From: Agromyces archimandritae
Lineage (GTDB): Bacteria; Actinomycetota; Actinomycetes; Actinomycetales; Microbacteriaceae
Assembly (NCBI RefSeq): GCF_018024495.1
Contig: NZ_CP071696.1
Span: 2,728,001 to 2,792,000 of the forward strand
Direction: 5' to 3'
Length of the DNA: 64,000 nt
Part shown: piece after piece, positions 22,825-30,841 of the stretch
How the letters are laid out: the number at the start of each line of letters is the position of its first letter
How positions within the stretch are numbered: the stretch's first letter is position 1
The notes under the pieces: model-generated
Databases searched by the model: none
Seen by the model: only the letters and a program-made list of their open reading frames with translations
What the model was told of the DNA's origin: nothing
Program-made: the position numbers and the translations under genes

Positions 22825-23097
22825 ATGAGCCAGACACTTACCATCGCACCTCAGAGCGGCGGGCGGGTTCCGTCGTTCGATATCGGCGATCGGCTGCGCA
22901 AGGCGCGGGTTACTGCCGGTCTTGAGCAGTCCGACCTTTCCGAGCTCACGGGCATTTCCGTGACCTCGATCTCAGCCGCGGAGAAGGGCAAGACCGCTCC
23001 GAGGCGCTCGACGCTGATCCTGTGGGCGGCGGCGACGGGCGTCGATATTCAGTGGTTGAGGGAGGGACGAACGTCGCGCTATAGCGTTGACGCATGA
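22825..23097 (+). CDS. XRE-family regulator, candidate immunity repressor (prophage form, 90 aa)
   Basis: A helix-turn-helix protein whose DNA-binding part ([24 protein letters not shown]) is at residues 33-56. Divergent from the early operon, it is the best candidate for the repressor. The attachment core lies inside its 3' end, so its last codon and stop (GCA TGA) come from host DNA, and the TGA overlaps the ispE ATG. If attP is rebuilt, the frame continues after D89 for 29 further residues, rich in Arg (8 of 29), to a TGA at 4842-4844. Integration therefore changes the C-terminus, as in integration-dependent immunity systems. Repression itself is inferred. Confidence 0.85.
   Translation: MSQTLTIAPQSGGRVPSFDIGDRLRKARVTAGLEQSDLSELTGISVTSISAAEKGKTAPRRSTLILWAAATGVDIQWLREGRTSRYSVDA
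23082..23087 (+). promoter_or_regulatory. -10 element of ispE, restored by the phage att core
   Basis: TAGCGT lies 6 nt before the ispE ATG. It is part of the att core, so integration regenerates it, whereas the -35 side is now phage DNA (nearest weak candidate TTGAGG at 23056-23061). Confidence 0.55.
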
Positions 23098-23105
23098 CGA
23101 TCGCG
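23082..23105. other. attR, at the start of ispE
   Basis: Core TAGCGTTGACG (23082-23092) identical to attL, followed by the ispE ATG at 23094 and ACGATCGCG (23097-23105). Overall, 21 of 24 positions match attL. In the uninfected host the same bases would form the ispE promoter and start. Confidence 0.85.
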
Positions 23106-24020
23106 GCGGCCGCCGACGCAGTCCACGCGCGGGCTCCCGGCAAGATCAACCTGTTCATGCGCGTCGGCGCCCTGCAGCCCGACGGCTACCACGACGTCGC
23201 GACCGCCTACCAGGCCGTGTCGCTCTACGAAGACGTGCACGCCTACCCCGGCATGGGCTTCTCGGTCGAATTCAGCGGCTCGATCGACACCGCGGGCCTG
23301 CCGACCGACCGCACGAACCTCGCGATCCGCGCCGCGAAACTCCTCGCCCGCCGCGCCGGCGTCTCGCAGGGCGTGCACCTCGAGATCGAGAAGCACGTCC
23401 CGATCGCGGGCGGCATGGGCGGCGGGTCGGCGGATGCCGCGGCCACCCTCATCGCCTGCGACGCCCTCTGGGGAACGGAGCTCGGCCGCGAGGAACTCCA
23501 TGCGCTGGCCGCCGAACTCGGCGCCGACGTGCCCTTCGCCCTCGCCGGCGGCACCGCGATCGGCACCGGCCGAGGCGACCGGCTGAGCCCGGCGCTGACG
23601 ACGGGCACCTTCCACTGGGTGCTCGCGCTCGCCGACTACGGCGTCTCGACGCCCGAGGTGTACCGCCAGGTCGACACGATCCGCGAGGAGCGCCCCGAGC
23701 TCGTGCCGGCCGATGCGCCCGAAGTGGATGCCGAGGTGCTCCACGCCCTGCGCGCCGGCGACGCCGGCCGCCTGGCCGCCGCCCTCCACAACGACCTGCA
23801 GGATGCGACGCTGCGCCTCGCACCCGACCTCGCCCCGGTGCTCGACCTCGGCCGCAGCGCCGGCGCCCTGGCCGCGATCGTGTCGGGTTCGGGGCCGACG
23901 GTCGCGTTCCTCGCGAGCGGTGCGGATGCCGCGATCGAGCTCCAGGTCGCGCTCTCGGCCTCGCAGCTGACCGCCCTCCACGTGCACGGCCCCGTGCCGG
24001 GCGCGCGGGTGCTGGGGTAG
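23094..24020 (+). CDS. ispE: 4-diphosphocytidyl-2-C-methyl-D-erythritol kinase
   Basis: GHMP kinase that phosphorylates CDP-ME in the non-mevalonate isoprenoid pathway, normally essential in actinobacteria that use this route. The GHMP ATP loop [14 protein letters not shown] is at residues 103-116; the substrate motif APGKINLFM has K17 and N19; the catalytic aspartate is D145 (GADVPF). The C-terminal GSGPTVAF motif is present. Length is 308 residues, normal. The prophage ends exactly at its start, and the stop codon of the phage regulator overlaps its ATG. In the lysogen, ispE translation may be coupled to the regulator. Confidence 0.95.
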   Translation: MTIAAAADAVHARAPGKINLFMRVGALQPDGYHDVATAYQAVSLYEDVHAYPGMGFSVEFSGSIDTAGLPTDRTNLAIRAAKLLARRAGVSQGVHLEIEKHVPIAGGMGGGSADAAATLIACDALWGTELGREELHALAAELGADVPFALAGGTAIGTGRGDRLSPALTTGTFHWVLALADYGVSTPEVYRQVDTIREERPELVPADAPEVDAEVLHALRAGDAGRLAAALHNDLQDATLRLAPDLAPVLDLGRSAGALAAIVSGSGPTVAFLASGADAAIELQVALSASQLTALHVHGPVPGARVLG

Positions 24021-24035
24021 CTACCGCGCCATCCG

Positions 24036-24041
24036 TAGGAT
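24036..24041 (+). promoter_or_regulatory. -10 element of the azoreductase gene
   Basis: TAGGAT lies 6 nt before the ATG at 24048, 15 bp after the ispE stop. A leaderless mRNA is expected. Confidence 0.5.
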
Positions 24042-24047
24042 GCCGGT

Positions 24048-24683
24048 ATGCCAACGCTCTTGCGCATCGACGCGTCCATCAGCGGAACCGCCTCCCGCAC
24101 CCGGCGGATCACCCAGGCCTTCACCGACGCCTGGTCGGCGCGCGGGCCCGAGTTCGCGGTCGTCTCCCGCGATCTCGCGGCCGATCCGATCCCGCACCTG
24201 CCCGATGCGGCGCTGCACTGGCCGGCCCGGATGCGCCCGGCCGACGCCGCGCCGCCGGCGGCCGCCGAGGCCCTGCAGGCCGAGCTCATCGCCGAGCTCG
24301 TCGCCGCCGACGTGCTGCTCCTCGGCGCCCCGATGTACAACTATTCGCTGCCCTCGACCCTGAAGGCGTGGATCGACCATGTGCACGTGCCCGGCGTGAC
24401 CGCCGATTTCGACGAGCCCGCGCATCCGCTCGCCGGCCGGCCGGCGATCATCGCGACGGCGTGCGGCGCATCCTACGAGCCGGGCGGGCCGACGGACGGC
24501 TGGGACCACACCGTGCCGCCCCTCGAGCTCGTGCTCGGCACCGCGTTCCGGATGCAGGTCGAGGTCGTCGCGACCGAGCTGACGCTCGCCGACACGATCC
24601 CGGCGATGGCGGGGATGCGCGAGGCCGCCGCCGAGCAGCTCGAAGCCGCGGTCGAGCGGGCGCGCGCCCTCGCCGCCCGCTGA
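24048..24683 (+). CDS. azoR: FMN-dependent NADH azoreductase
   Basis: A 211-residue flavodoxin-fold oxidoreductase of the AzoR/AcpD family; it reduces quinones and azo compounds with NADH. Characteristic segments are the N-terminal phosphate loop with S-x-S pattern (RIDASISGTASRTRRI) and the FMN-binding PMYNYSLPSTLKAWIDHV near residues 99-116, followed by the ATACGASYEP element. Cytoplasmic, no signal. It follows ispE but has its own predicted promoter. The family call is firm; the natural substrate is unknown. Confidence 0.85.
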   Translation: MPTLLRIDASISGTASRTRRITQAFTDAWSARGPEFAVVSRDLAADPIPHLPDAALHWPARMRPADAAPPAAAEALQAELIAELVAADVLLLGAPMYNYSLPSTLKAWIDHVHVPGVTADFDEPAHPLAGRPAIIATACGASYEPGGPTDGWDHTVPPLELVLGTAFRMQVEVVATELTLADTIPAMAGMREAAAEQLEAAVERARALAAR

Positions 24684-24690
24684 CCGCGCC

Positions 24691-24768
24691 GCCGGTCGAG
24701 GAGCGGGCCCGGCTCGCGTATCGAGACCCTCGGCCGGCCTCGATACGGCGCTGGCGCGCCTACTCGAC
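24691..24768. repeat. Intergenic palindromic element between azoR and the ABC-F gene
   Basis: Nested inverted repeats: CGTATCGAG (24715-24723) with CTCGATACG (24737-24745), and outside these CGGTCGAG (24691-24698) with CTCGACCG (24761-24768). Elements of this kind are scattered between genes in related genomes. It may act as a terminator or REP-like repeat. Confidence 0.65.
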
Positions 24769-24866
24769 CGACGGGGCGCGCCCTCGCCGCACGCTGAGCG
24801 CGGCAGCGGCGGCAGTGCCGCGACCCCGGGCATCCGCCCAGCCCGCGCCGGTACCCTTGAACCCCT

Positions 24867-26693
24867 ATGGCACATCTGCTCGGGGCCGAGGCCCTGCACC
24901 TCGAATACCCGACGAAGGTCGTCTTCGATTCCGTCTCGCTTGGCGTGAACGAGGGCGATCGCATCGGCATCGTCGGCCGCAACGGCGACGGCAAGTCGAG
25001 CCTGCTCGGCATGCTCGCCGGGCGCCGCGAACCCGACGCCGGCCGGGTGACCGTGCGTCGCGGGGTGACGATCGGCGTGCTCGACCAGGCCGACACGCTC
25101 GACGGCTCCCTGACGGTCGGCGAGGCCGTCGTCGGCGACCGCCCCGAGCACGAGTGGGCCGGCGATGCGCGGGTGCGCGACATCATCCGGGGTCTGCTCG
25201 GCGAGCTGGCCTGGGATGCCGGGGTGGCGACCCTCTCGGGCGGGCAGCGGCGGCGCGTCGCGCTCGCGGCGCTGCTCGCGGGCGAGTGGGATGTGCTGGC
25301 CCTCGACGAGCCGACGAACCACCTGGACGTCGAGGCGATCACGTGGCTCGCCGGGCATCTGAAGCAGCGCTGGGCGCCGAATGCGGGCGGGCTGCTCGTC
25401 GTCACGCACGACCGCTGGTTCCTGGACGAGGTGTGCACGGCGACGTGGGAGGTGCACGACCGGATCGTCGAGCCCTTCGAGGGCGGGTACGCGGCGTACA
25501 TCCTGCAGCGCGTCGAGCGGGATCGCCAGGCGGCATCCATCGAGGCGAAGCGGCAGAACCTGGCCCGCAAGGAGCTCGCGTGGCTGCGTCGCGGCGCGCC
25601 GGCGCGCACGAGCAAACCGAAGTTCCGCATCGACGCGGCGAACGTGCTCATCGCCGATGTGCCCGAGATCCGCGACCGGGTCTCGTTGCAGTCCCTCGCC
25701 GTCTCCCGCCTCGGCAAGGACGTCGTCGACCTCGAGGACGTGTCGGTCGCCTACGACGGCCGCGAGGTGCTGCGGGACGTCGAGTGGCGCATCGCGCCGG
25801 GCGAGCGCACCGGCGTCCTCGGCGTGAACGGCGCGGGCAAGTCGACGCTGCTCGGCCTCGTCGACGGCAGCGTGAAGCCGTCGTCCGGTCGCGTCAAACG
25901 GGGCAAGACGGTGCGCGTGGCAACCCTCACGCAGCGCCTCGACGAGCTCGAGGAGCACCTGCAGGACCCGGTCCGCACGGTCATCGGGCGCCTCCGCACG
26001 AGCTACACGATCGGCACCGGTTCGAAGGCGCAGGAGCTCACGCCGGGCCAGCTCCTGGAGCGCATGGGCTTCGAGAGCAAGCAGCTCTCCACCCCGGTGA
26101 AGGACCTCTCGGGCGGGCAGAAACGCCGCCTGCAGCTGCTGCTCATCCTGCTCGACCAGCCCAACGTGCTCATCCTCGACGAGCCGACGAACGACCTCGA
26201 CACCGACATGCTCGCCGCCATCGAGGATCTCCTCGATTCCTGGCCGGGTACGCTCCTCGTCGTCAGCCACGACCGTTACTTCATCGAGCGCGTCACCGAT
26301 CAGCAGTTCGCGGTGATCGACGGGCGCCTGCGCCACCTGCCGGGCGGGGTGGACGAGTATCTGCGGCTCTCGGCGGCCTCGCGCACGTCGGGGGCGGGTG
26401 CGGATGTCGCACGCGCCGCCGCAGCGGTCTCGCCCCTCGAAGGCAGTGCGGCCCCGGCCGCGCCGGCGCGTTCCGGCGCCGAAGCGCACGCGATCCGCAA
26501 GGAGATCGGCGCAGCCGAACGCAAGCTGGAGCGGCTCGGGCAGCGCGTCGCCGGCATCCACGAGCGGATGGCCGCGCACGACCAGGCCGACTATGCGGGC
26601 CTGGCGTCGCTGAACGAGGAGCTGCGGGCCGCCGAGGCGGAGACGGCCGAGCTCGAGGAGCGCTGGCTCGAACTCAGCGAGCTCGTCGGGTGA
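24867..26693 (+). CDS. ABC-F family ATPase (Uup-like)
   Basis: A 608-residue cytoplasmic ATPase with two ABC domains and no membrane part; ABC-F proteins act on the ribosome, some giving antibiotic protection. First domain: Walker A GRNGDGKSS at 37-45, signature LSGGQ at 123-127, Walker B LALDEPTNHLD at 144-154. A basic interdomain linker (about 230-270) follows. Second domain: Walker A GVNGAGKST near 319-327, signature LSGGQ near 414, LILDEPTNDLD. The C-terminus is a coiled coil (KEIGAAERKLERLGQRVAGI), as in Uup. TACCCT lies 9 nt before the ATG. Confidence 0.92.
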   Translation: MAHLLGAEALHLEYPTKVVFDSVSLGVNEGDRIGIVGRNGDGKSSLLGMLAGRREPDAGRVTVRRGVTIGVLDQADTLDGSLTVGEAVVGDRPEHEWAGDARVRDIIRGLLGELAWDAGVATLSGGQRRRVALAALLAGEWDVLALDEPTNHLDVEAITWLAGHLKQRWAPNAGGLLVVTHDRWFLDEVCTATWEVHDRIVEPFEGGYAAYILQRVERDRQAASIEAKRQNLARKELAWLRRGAPARTSKPKFRIDAANVLIADVPEIRDRVSLQSLAVSRLGKDVVDLEDVSVAYDGREVLRDVEWRIAPGERTGVLGVNGAGKSTLLGLVDGSVKPSSGRVKRGKTVRVATLTQRLDELEEHLQDPVRTVIGRLRTSYTIGTGSKAQELTPGQLLERMGFESKQLSTPVKDLSGGQKRRLQLLLILLDQPNVLILDEPTNDLDTDMLAAIEDLLDSWPGTLLVVSHDRYFIERVTDQQFAVIDGRLRHLPGGVDEYLRLSAASRTSGAGADVARAAAAVSPLEGSAAPAAPARSGAEAHAIRKEIGAAERKLERLGQRVAGIHERMAAHDQADYAGLASLNEELRAAEAETAELEERWLELSELVG

Positions 26694-26762
26694 CCGTGAG
26701 GCTCGTGCCGTGTTCGTGAGCATCGAGTCCACCCGTCCGCGTGTCGACCCACGAGGGCCGGG

Positions 26763-27956
26763 GTGCGGGCACCGGCGGGCACCGTGTTCCTGAGCGCCGA
26801 GCTGGCCCAGCGGATCGTCGACACCCTCGATCCCGCGCTCGAGGCGAACCTGAATCTCATGGACGCCGGCGGCACGATCGTCGCCTCGCGCGATGCGAGC
26901 CGCATCGGCACCCGGCATCCCGCCGCCCGCGAGGCCGCCGCCTCGGGCGAGGCGGTCCTCGTCCGGCCCGGCCGGGAGCGCACCGGCGAACGCGCCGGGG
27001 CGAATCTGCCGCTCGTGCACCGCGGGCAGGTCATCGGCGTCGTCGGGGTGACCGGCCCGCCCGAGGAGGCGCGGCGCATCGCGATGCTGCTGGTGCACAC
27101 GATCGGCCTGCTGCTGGAGCGCGAGTTCGAGTTCGAGGGCGAGTCGCGCCGCGACGCCGAGGACCGCGAGCTGCTCAGCCGCCTCGTCTACGGCGCGAAG
27201 CCGGAGGATGCGATCGCCCTGCTCGAGCGCCGCCGCCCGGGCGTCGCCTGGGTGCTGCGCGCCGTCGTGCCGGGCGTGCCGCCGGCTGCGGTGCCCGGGG
27301 CGTCGGGTGTGGATGCCGCGAGCGCCGTGCCCCGGGCGGATGCCCCGGATGCCGTGCCCGCGGTGGATGCCGCGGCCGCACGCCGCTTGCGCTCGGGCAC
27401 CGCGACCCCGGTCGTCGCCGCGATGCTCCGCGGGGTGCTCTGGTGCGCCTCGGCGGGGGAGCCCGACGACGAGGCCCGGATCCGGCTCATCCTCGCCGAG
27501 CTCGCCCCCGGCGCCCGCGTCGTGCGGACCGAACCGTGCGCTTCGCCGGCCGAACTCGTCCGCGAGGCGGGGCATCTGGTCACCCTCACGACGCGGCGGG
27601 GTGTCCTGGCCGCTGCGAGCGAGAGCGGCGAGCTGCCCGTCGCCCGGGCGCGGCTCGCCCTGGCGGCCGCGGCGCTGCCCGAGGCGATGCTCCTGGCCCT
27701 CGCCGAGCCGCTCACGGCGCTCGGGCCGGGGGAGCGGGCCACGCTCGAGCAGTTCCTCCGCTCCGGCAGCGCCGTCGCCGCGGCCCGCGCGGGCTTCACC
27801 CACCGCAACACGGTCATGCAGCGCCTCGAACGCGTCGCCCGGCGAACGGGCTTCGATGCGCACCTGCCCGAGCAGGCCGCGACCCTCGCCCTCGCGTTCG
27901 TCGCCGATCGCGAACTCGCCGACCGCGGGCGTTCGGCGCATCCACCCGCCTCCTGA
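26763..27956 (+). CDS. CdaR-like sugar-diacid/glycerate regulator
   Basis: A 397-residue transcription regulator. Residues about 8-130 match the putative sugar diacid recognition domain (LSAELAQRIVDTLDPALEANLNLMD, then GTRHPAAREAAASGE). The C-terminus, about 323-372, is a PucR/CdaR-type helix-turn-helix (LEQFLRSGSAVAAARAGFTHRNTVMQRL). The middle is Ala/Pro-rich. It lies before glycerate kinase and a GntP permease, so it probably activates them in response to glycerate or a sugar diacid. The gene's 3' end is duplicated 81 bp downstream, in frame, with a second stop. GTG start; no clear ribosome binding site. Confidence 0.82.
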   Translation: MRAPAGTVFLSAELAQRIVDTLDPALEANLNLMDAGGTIVASRDASRIGTRHPAAREAAASGEAVLVRPGRERTGERAGANLPLVHRGQVIGVVGVTGPPEEARRIAMLLVHTIGLLLEREFEFEGESRRDAEDRELLSRLVYGAKPEDAIALLERRRPGVAWVLRAVVPGVPPAAVPGASGVDAASAVPRADAPDAVPAVDAAAARRLRSGTATPVVAAMLRGVLWCASAGEPDDEARIRLILAELAPGARVVRTEPCASPAELVREAGHLVTLTTRRGVLAAASESGELPVARARLALAAAALPEAMLLALAEPLTALGPGERATLEQFLRSGSAVAAARAGFTHRNTVMQRLERVARRTGFDAHLPEQAATLALAFVADRELADRGRSAHPPAS

Positions 27957-28019
27957 GCGCCCGTCGGCCTGCCGGGTCCGGTCGCCGATCGCGAACTCGC
28001 CGACCGCGGGCGTTCGGCG
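27900..28019 (+). repeat. Tandem duplication of the cdaR-like gene 3' end
   Basis: A 39-bp perfect repeat is found at 27900-27938 and 27981-28019, offset 81 bp (27 codons). Both copies encode VADRELADRGRSA in the same frame. The first reaches TGA after HPPAS, the second after SGHSAHPGAS, so the downstream copy looks like an alternative or earlier end of the gene. Confidence 0.9.
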
Positions 28020-28102
28020 TCCGGGCATTCTGCACATCCCGGTGCTTCCTGAGCCCGGAAATGCGGGGCACTCCGCCCTGGTCACCGAGCCCGGCTCACC
28101 TT

Positions 28103-28108
28103 TAGGGT
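28103..28108 (+). promoter_or_regulatory. -10 element of the glycerate kinase gene
   Basis: TAGGGT lies 7 nt before the ATG at 28116, giving an expected leaderless mRNA. Confidence 0.55.
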
Positions 28109-28115
28109 GAAACGC

Positions 28116-29276
28116 ATGCCCGATTCCCATCGCGCCGTCGTCGTCGCGGCCCCTGACTCGTTCAAGGGCAGCTGCACCGCCTTCGAAGCCGCCGAGGCCA
28201 TGCTCGCCGGTGCCCGGTCGGTCTTCGGCGATGCCGCCGAGTACCGTGCGGTGCCGCTCGCCGACGGCGGCGAGGGAACCCTCGACGCGCTCCTCGCCGC
28301 CTGGTCTGTGGATGCCCGGCACGCCCGCGTGCACGATGCCATCGGCCGCCCCCGCGACGCCCGGTACGGGCTGAGCGCCGACGGCCGCACCGCGATGATC
28401 GAGGCCGCCGAGGCAAACGGACTGCCCGCCGTGAGCGACGTGCCGCTGCGACCCCTCGACGCCGACACCTTCGGCGTGGGCGAGCTCGTGCTCGACGCCC
28501 TGGATCGCGGCGCCGGCGAGATCCTGCTGTGCATCGGCGGCTCGGCCACGAACGACGGCGGCACCGGGCTGCTCAGGGCGCTCGGCGTGCGCTTCCTCGA
28601 CGAGAACGGCGACGAGGTCGCCCCCGGCGCGGCCGGCCTCGCCGGCATCGCCCGGGTCGACGTCGATGGCCTCGACGCGCGCGCCCGTGCCGCCGAGTGG
28701 CGCATCGCCGTCGACGTGCAATTCCCGCTGACCGGCCCCCGCGGAGCCGCGGCCGTGTTCGGCCCGCAGAAGGGCGCCGGGCCCGAGGACGTCGCGCGCA
28801 TCGACGCGGGGCTCGCGCACCTGGCCGGCGTGCTCGCCGATGTTTCGGGTGCGGATCCCGCCTCCTACACGGATCGGCCGGGCTTCGGCGCGGCCGGCGG
28901 CATCGCGCTCGGCTGCGTCGCCCTGCTCGGTGCGACGACGGTGGCCGGCTCGGAGCTCGTCTCCGACGCGATCGGCCTGCCCGGCATCCTCGCCGATGCG
29001 AGCCTCGTGCTCACCGGGGAGGGGCGCTTCGACGAGCAGTCCCTGAACGGCAAGGTCATCGACCTCGTCGCCCGTTCGCGCCCCGCCGAGGTGCCCGTCG
29101 TCGTCATCGCGGGATCCATCGCCCTCGATGCGGCCGAGTGCCGCGCGGCCGGCGTCACCGCCGCCTTCTCGATCGCATCGGGTCCCGAATCCCTCGACGA
29201 ACTCGTGCGGCACGCATGCACCCGCATCCGCGAGACCGCCGCGCAGGCCTGCGGCCTCCTCGCCCACGAACTGTGA
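28116..29276 (+). CDS. Glycerate kinase (type I)
   Basis: Phosphorylates D-glycerate with ATP, feeding it into lower glycolysis. 386 residues, normal for the GarK/GlxK family. Recognisable parts: VAAPDSFKGSCTAFEAAEAM at the N-terminus, PLADGGEGTLDALL, the GGSATNDGGTGLLRALG motif near residues 140-155, FGPQKGAGPEDV, PGFGAAGGIALG, and VLTGEGRFDEQSLNGKV. I chose the ATG at 28116 over an in-frame GTG at 28107, because of the -10 hexamer just upstream. It precedes a GntP permease by 59 bp and is probably controlled by the upstream CdaR-like protein. Confidence 0.93.
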   Translation: MPDSHRAVVVAAPDSFKGSCTAFEAAEAMLAGARSVFGDAAEYRAVPLADGGEGTLDALLAAWSVDARHARVHDAIGRPRDARYGLSADGRTAMIEAAEANGLPAVSDVPLRPLDADTFGVGELVLDALDRGAGEILLCIGGSATNDGGTGLLRALGVRFLDENGDEVAPGAAGLAGIARVDVDGLDARARAAEWRIAVDVQFPLTGPRGAAAVFGPQKGAGPEDVARIDAGLAHLAGVLADVSGADPASYTDRPGFGAAGGIALGCVALLGATTVAGSELVSDAIGLPGILADASLVLTGEGRFDEQSLNGKVIDLVARSRPAEVPVVVIAGSIALDAAECRAAGVTAAFSIASGPESLDELVRHACTRIRETAAQACGLLAHEL

Positions 29277-29335
29277 CACCCCACCACCCCGACTCCGGAT
29301 CACGGACGATCCCGGAAGAAAGCTGAGCCGCTCCA

Positions 29336-30691
29336 ATGCTCGATCTCATCGTGCTCCTCGTCCTCGTGGCGGGGATCATCCTCGTGACCGCGAAACTCAA
29401 GATCTCCCCGTTCCTCGCCCTCCTCGGCGCAGCCTTCATCGGAGCGTTCGCGTTCCGGCTGCCGGTCGACACGATCATCCCGACCATCACCGAGTCCTTC
29501 GGCAAGACGATGGGCAACATCGGCCTGGTCATCCTCTTCGGCACCATGATCGGGGTGATCCTCGAACGTTCCGGAGGCGCGATCGCCATGGCCGATGCGC
29601 TCATCAAGCTCATCGGCACGAGGTTCCCGACCCTCACGATGAGCGTCATCGGCTACATCGTGTCGATCCCCGTGTTCTGCGACTCGGGCTTCGTGATCCT
29701 GAACTCGCTGAAGAAGGCGATCGCCGGCCGGGCGAAGGTCTCGCTCGTGGCGATGTCGATCGCCCTCATGACCGGCCTCTACGCCACGCACACCCTCGTG
29801 CCGCCGACGCCCGGCCCGCTCGCGGCCGCCGCGAACCTCGAAGTCGACTCGCAGCTCGGCCTCCTCATCGGCCTGGGTCTCGTCGTCGCCGCCGTCTCGG
29901 CGCTGGCCGGCCTGCTGTACGCGAACGTGTTCCTGAAGCGCGACGTCGAGCTCCTGCCGATGCCCGAGGGCGAGGTCGAGGAGAGCTACGAGGACCTGAA
30001 GGCCGCCTACGGCAAGCTGCCGAACGCCTTCGTCGCCTTCCTGCCGATCCTCATCCCGATCCTCCTGATCTGCCTCTCCTCGATCGCGAAGCTGCCTTCG
30101 CTGCCCTTCGGCGACGGCGTCTTCCCGGCCGTCGTGAACTTCATCGGCACGCCCGTGATCGCCCTGGCGATCGGCCTCATCTCCGCCGTGTTCCTGCTGC
30201 GCGGATCGGGCAAGCTCGCCCGCTTCAACACGCAGATCGCCGACTCGATCACCATCGCCGCGCCGATCCTCATGATCACCTCGGCCGGTGCGGCCTTCGG
30301 CGGCGTGCTCGGGGCGAGCTCGATCACCTCCTTCCTCTCCGACAACCTCGCGACCCTCGGCCTCGGCATCGCGGTGCCGTTCATCATCTCGGCGGCGCTG
30401 AAGACCGCGCAGGGCTCCTCGACGGTCGCGATGGTCACGACCTCGGCGATGCTGCTGCCGTTGCTGCCGGCCCTCGGCCTCGGCAGCCCCGTCGGCGGCG
30501 TACTGTCGGTGCTCGCGATCGGCGCCGGCGCGATGGTCGTCTCGCATGCGAACGACTCGTACTTCTGGGTCGTGTCGCAGTTCAGCCGCATCCCCACCCC
30601 GGTTGCGTACCGCACGCTCACGCCGGCCACGGCGATCCAGGGCGTCTCGGCCTTCGCCGTCGTGTGGGTCATGAGCCTGTTCATGCTGTAG
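29336..30691 (+). CDS. GntP-family gluconate/glycerate permease
   Basis: A 451-residue membrane transporter with 12-14 hydrophobic segments, belonging to the gluconate:H+ symporter family. Typical motifs: GTMIGVILERSGGAIAMADALI, PVFCDSGFVILNSLKKAI, TLVPPTPGPLAAA and the C-terminal GAMVVSHANDSYFWVVSQFS. Next to glycerate kinase and a CdaR-like regulator, the likely substrate is glycerate or a related acid rather than gluconate. The stop codon is part of a 24-bp tandem repeat with four units; the last codons VMSLFML are repeated downstream. Confidence 0.9.
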   Translation: MLDLIVLLVLVAGIILVTAKLKISPFLALLGAAFIGAFAFRLPVDTIIPTITESFGKTMGNIGLVILFGTMIGVILERSGGAIAMADALIKLIGTRFPTLTMSVIGYIVSIPVFCDSGFVILNSLKKAIAGRAKVSLVAMSIALMTGLYATHTLVPPTPGPLAAAANLEVDSQLGLLIGLGLVVAAVSALAGLLYANVFLKRDVELLPMPEGEVEESYEDLKAAYGKLPNAFVAFLPILIPILLICLSSIAKLPSLPFGDGVFPAVVNFIGTPVIALAIGLISAVFLLRGSGKLARFNTQIADSITIAAPILMITSAGAAFGGVLGASSITSFLSDNLATLGLGIAVPFIISAALKTAQGSSTVAMVTTSAMLLPLLPALGLGSPVGGVLSVLAIGAGAMVVSHANDSYFWVVSQFSRIPTPVAYRTLTPATAIQGVSAFAVVWVMSLFML

Positions 30692-30763
30692 GTCACGAGC
30701 CTGTTCATGCTGTACGTCATGAGTCTGTTCATGTTGTGAGCCAGGAGCCTGTTCATGCGGTAA
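30668..30763 (+). repeat. 24-bp tandem repeat, four units, spanning the permease stop codon
   Basis: Units at 30668, 30692, 30716 and 30740, all in the permease frame. They encode VMSLFML-stop, VTSLFMLY, VMSLFML-stop and ARSLFMR-stop; the final codons are TAG, TAC, TGA and TAA. Only the first is used. The 78 bp to the next gene hold nothing else except its promoter. Confidence 0.92.
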
Positions 30764-30828
30764 CCGGCATATGCCCGACGGGCGGGGCGGCATCGGATGC
30801 TCCGGTGCCGCCCCGTCCGTGCTCCCGG

Positions 30829-30834
30829 TAGGGT
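30829..30834 (+). promoter_or_regulatory. -10 element of the membrane protein gene
   Basis: TAGGGT lies 7 nt before the GTG at 30842. Confidence 0.5.
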
Positions 30835-30841
30835 CTGTCGG

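Larger units (their letters stand above)
4745..23092. mobile_element. Integrated siphovirus prophage (about 18.3 kb)
   Basis: Bounded by near-identical 24-bp att sites. It contains integrase, regulators, replication initiator, HNH, small and large terminase, portal, fused protease-capsid, connectors, tail tube, tail chaperones, tape measure, minor tail proteins, endolysin and holin, in an order usual for HK97-like siphoviruses. No gene is visibly broken, so it may be inducible. It is small for a temperate siphovirus: no DNA polymerase, helicase or recombinase gene is seen, so it must rely on host replication proteins. Insertion is exactly at the start of ispE. Confidence 0.95.

Noticed and set aside
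24691..24768. Remnant of an insertion sequence
   Set aside because: Inverted repeats are present, but there is no transposase fragment or target duplication; it fits an intergenic palindromic repeat better.
24021..29336. A 1771-codon open frame on the minus strand
   Set aside because: It is antisense to azoR, the ABC-F gene, the cdaR-like gene and glycerate kinase, all with intact motifs. Its translation is low-complexity Arg/Ala/Asp/Gly without any motif, as expected for the shadow frame of GC-rich genes.
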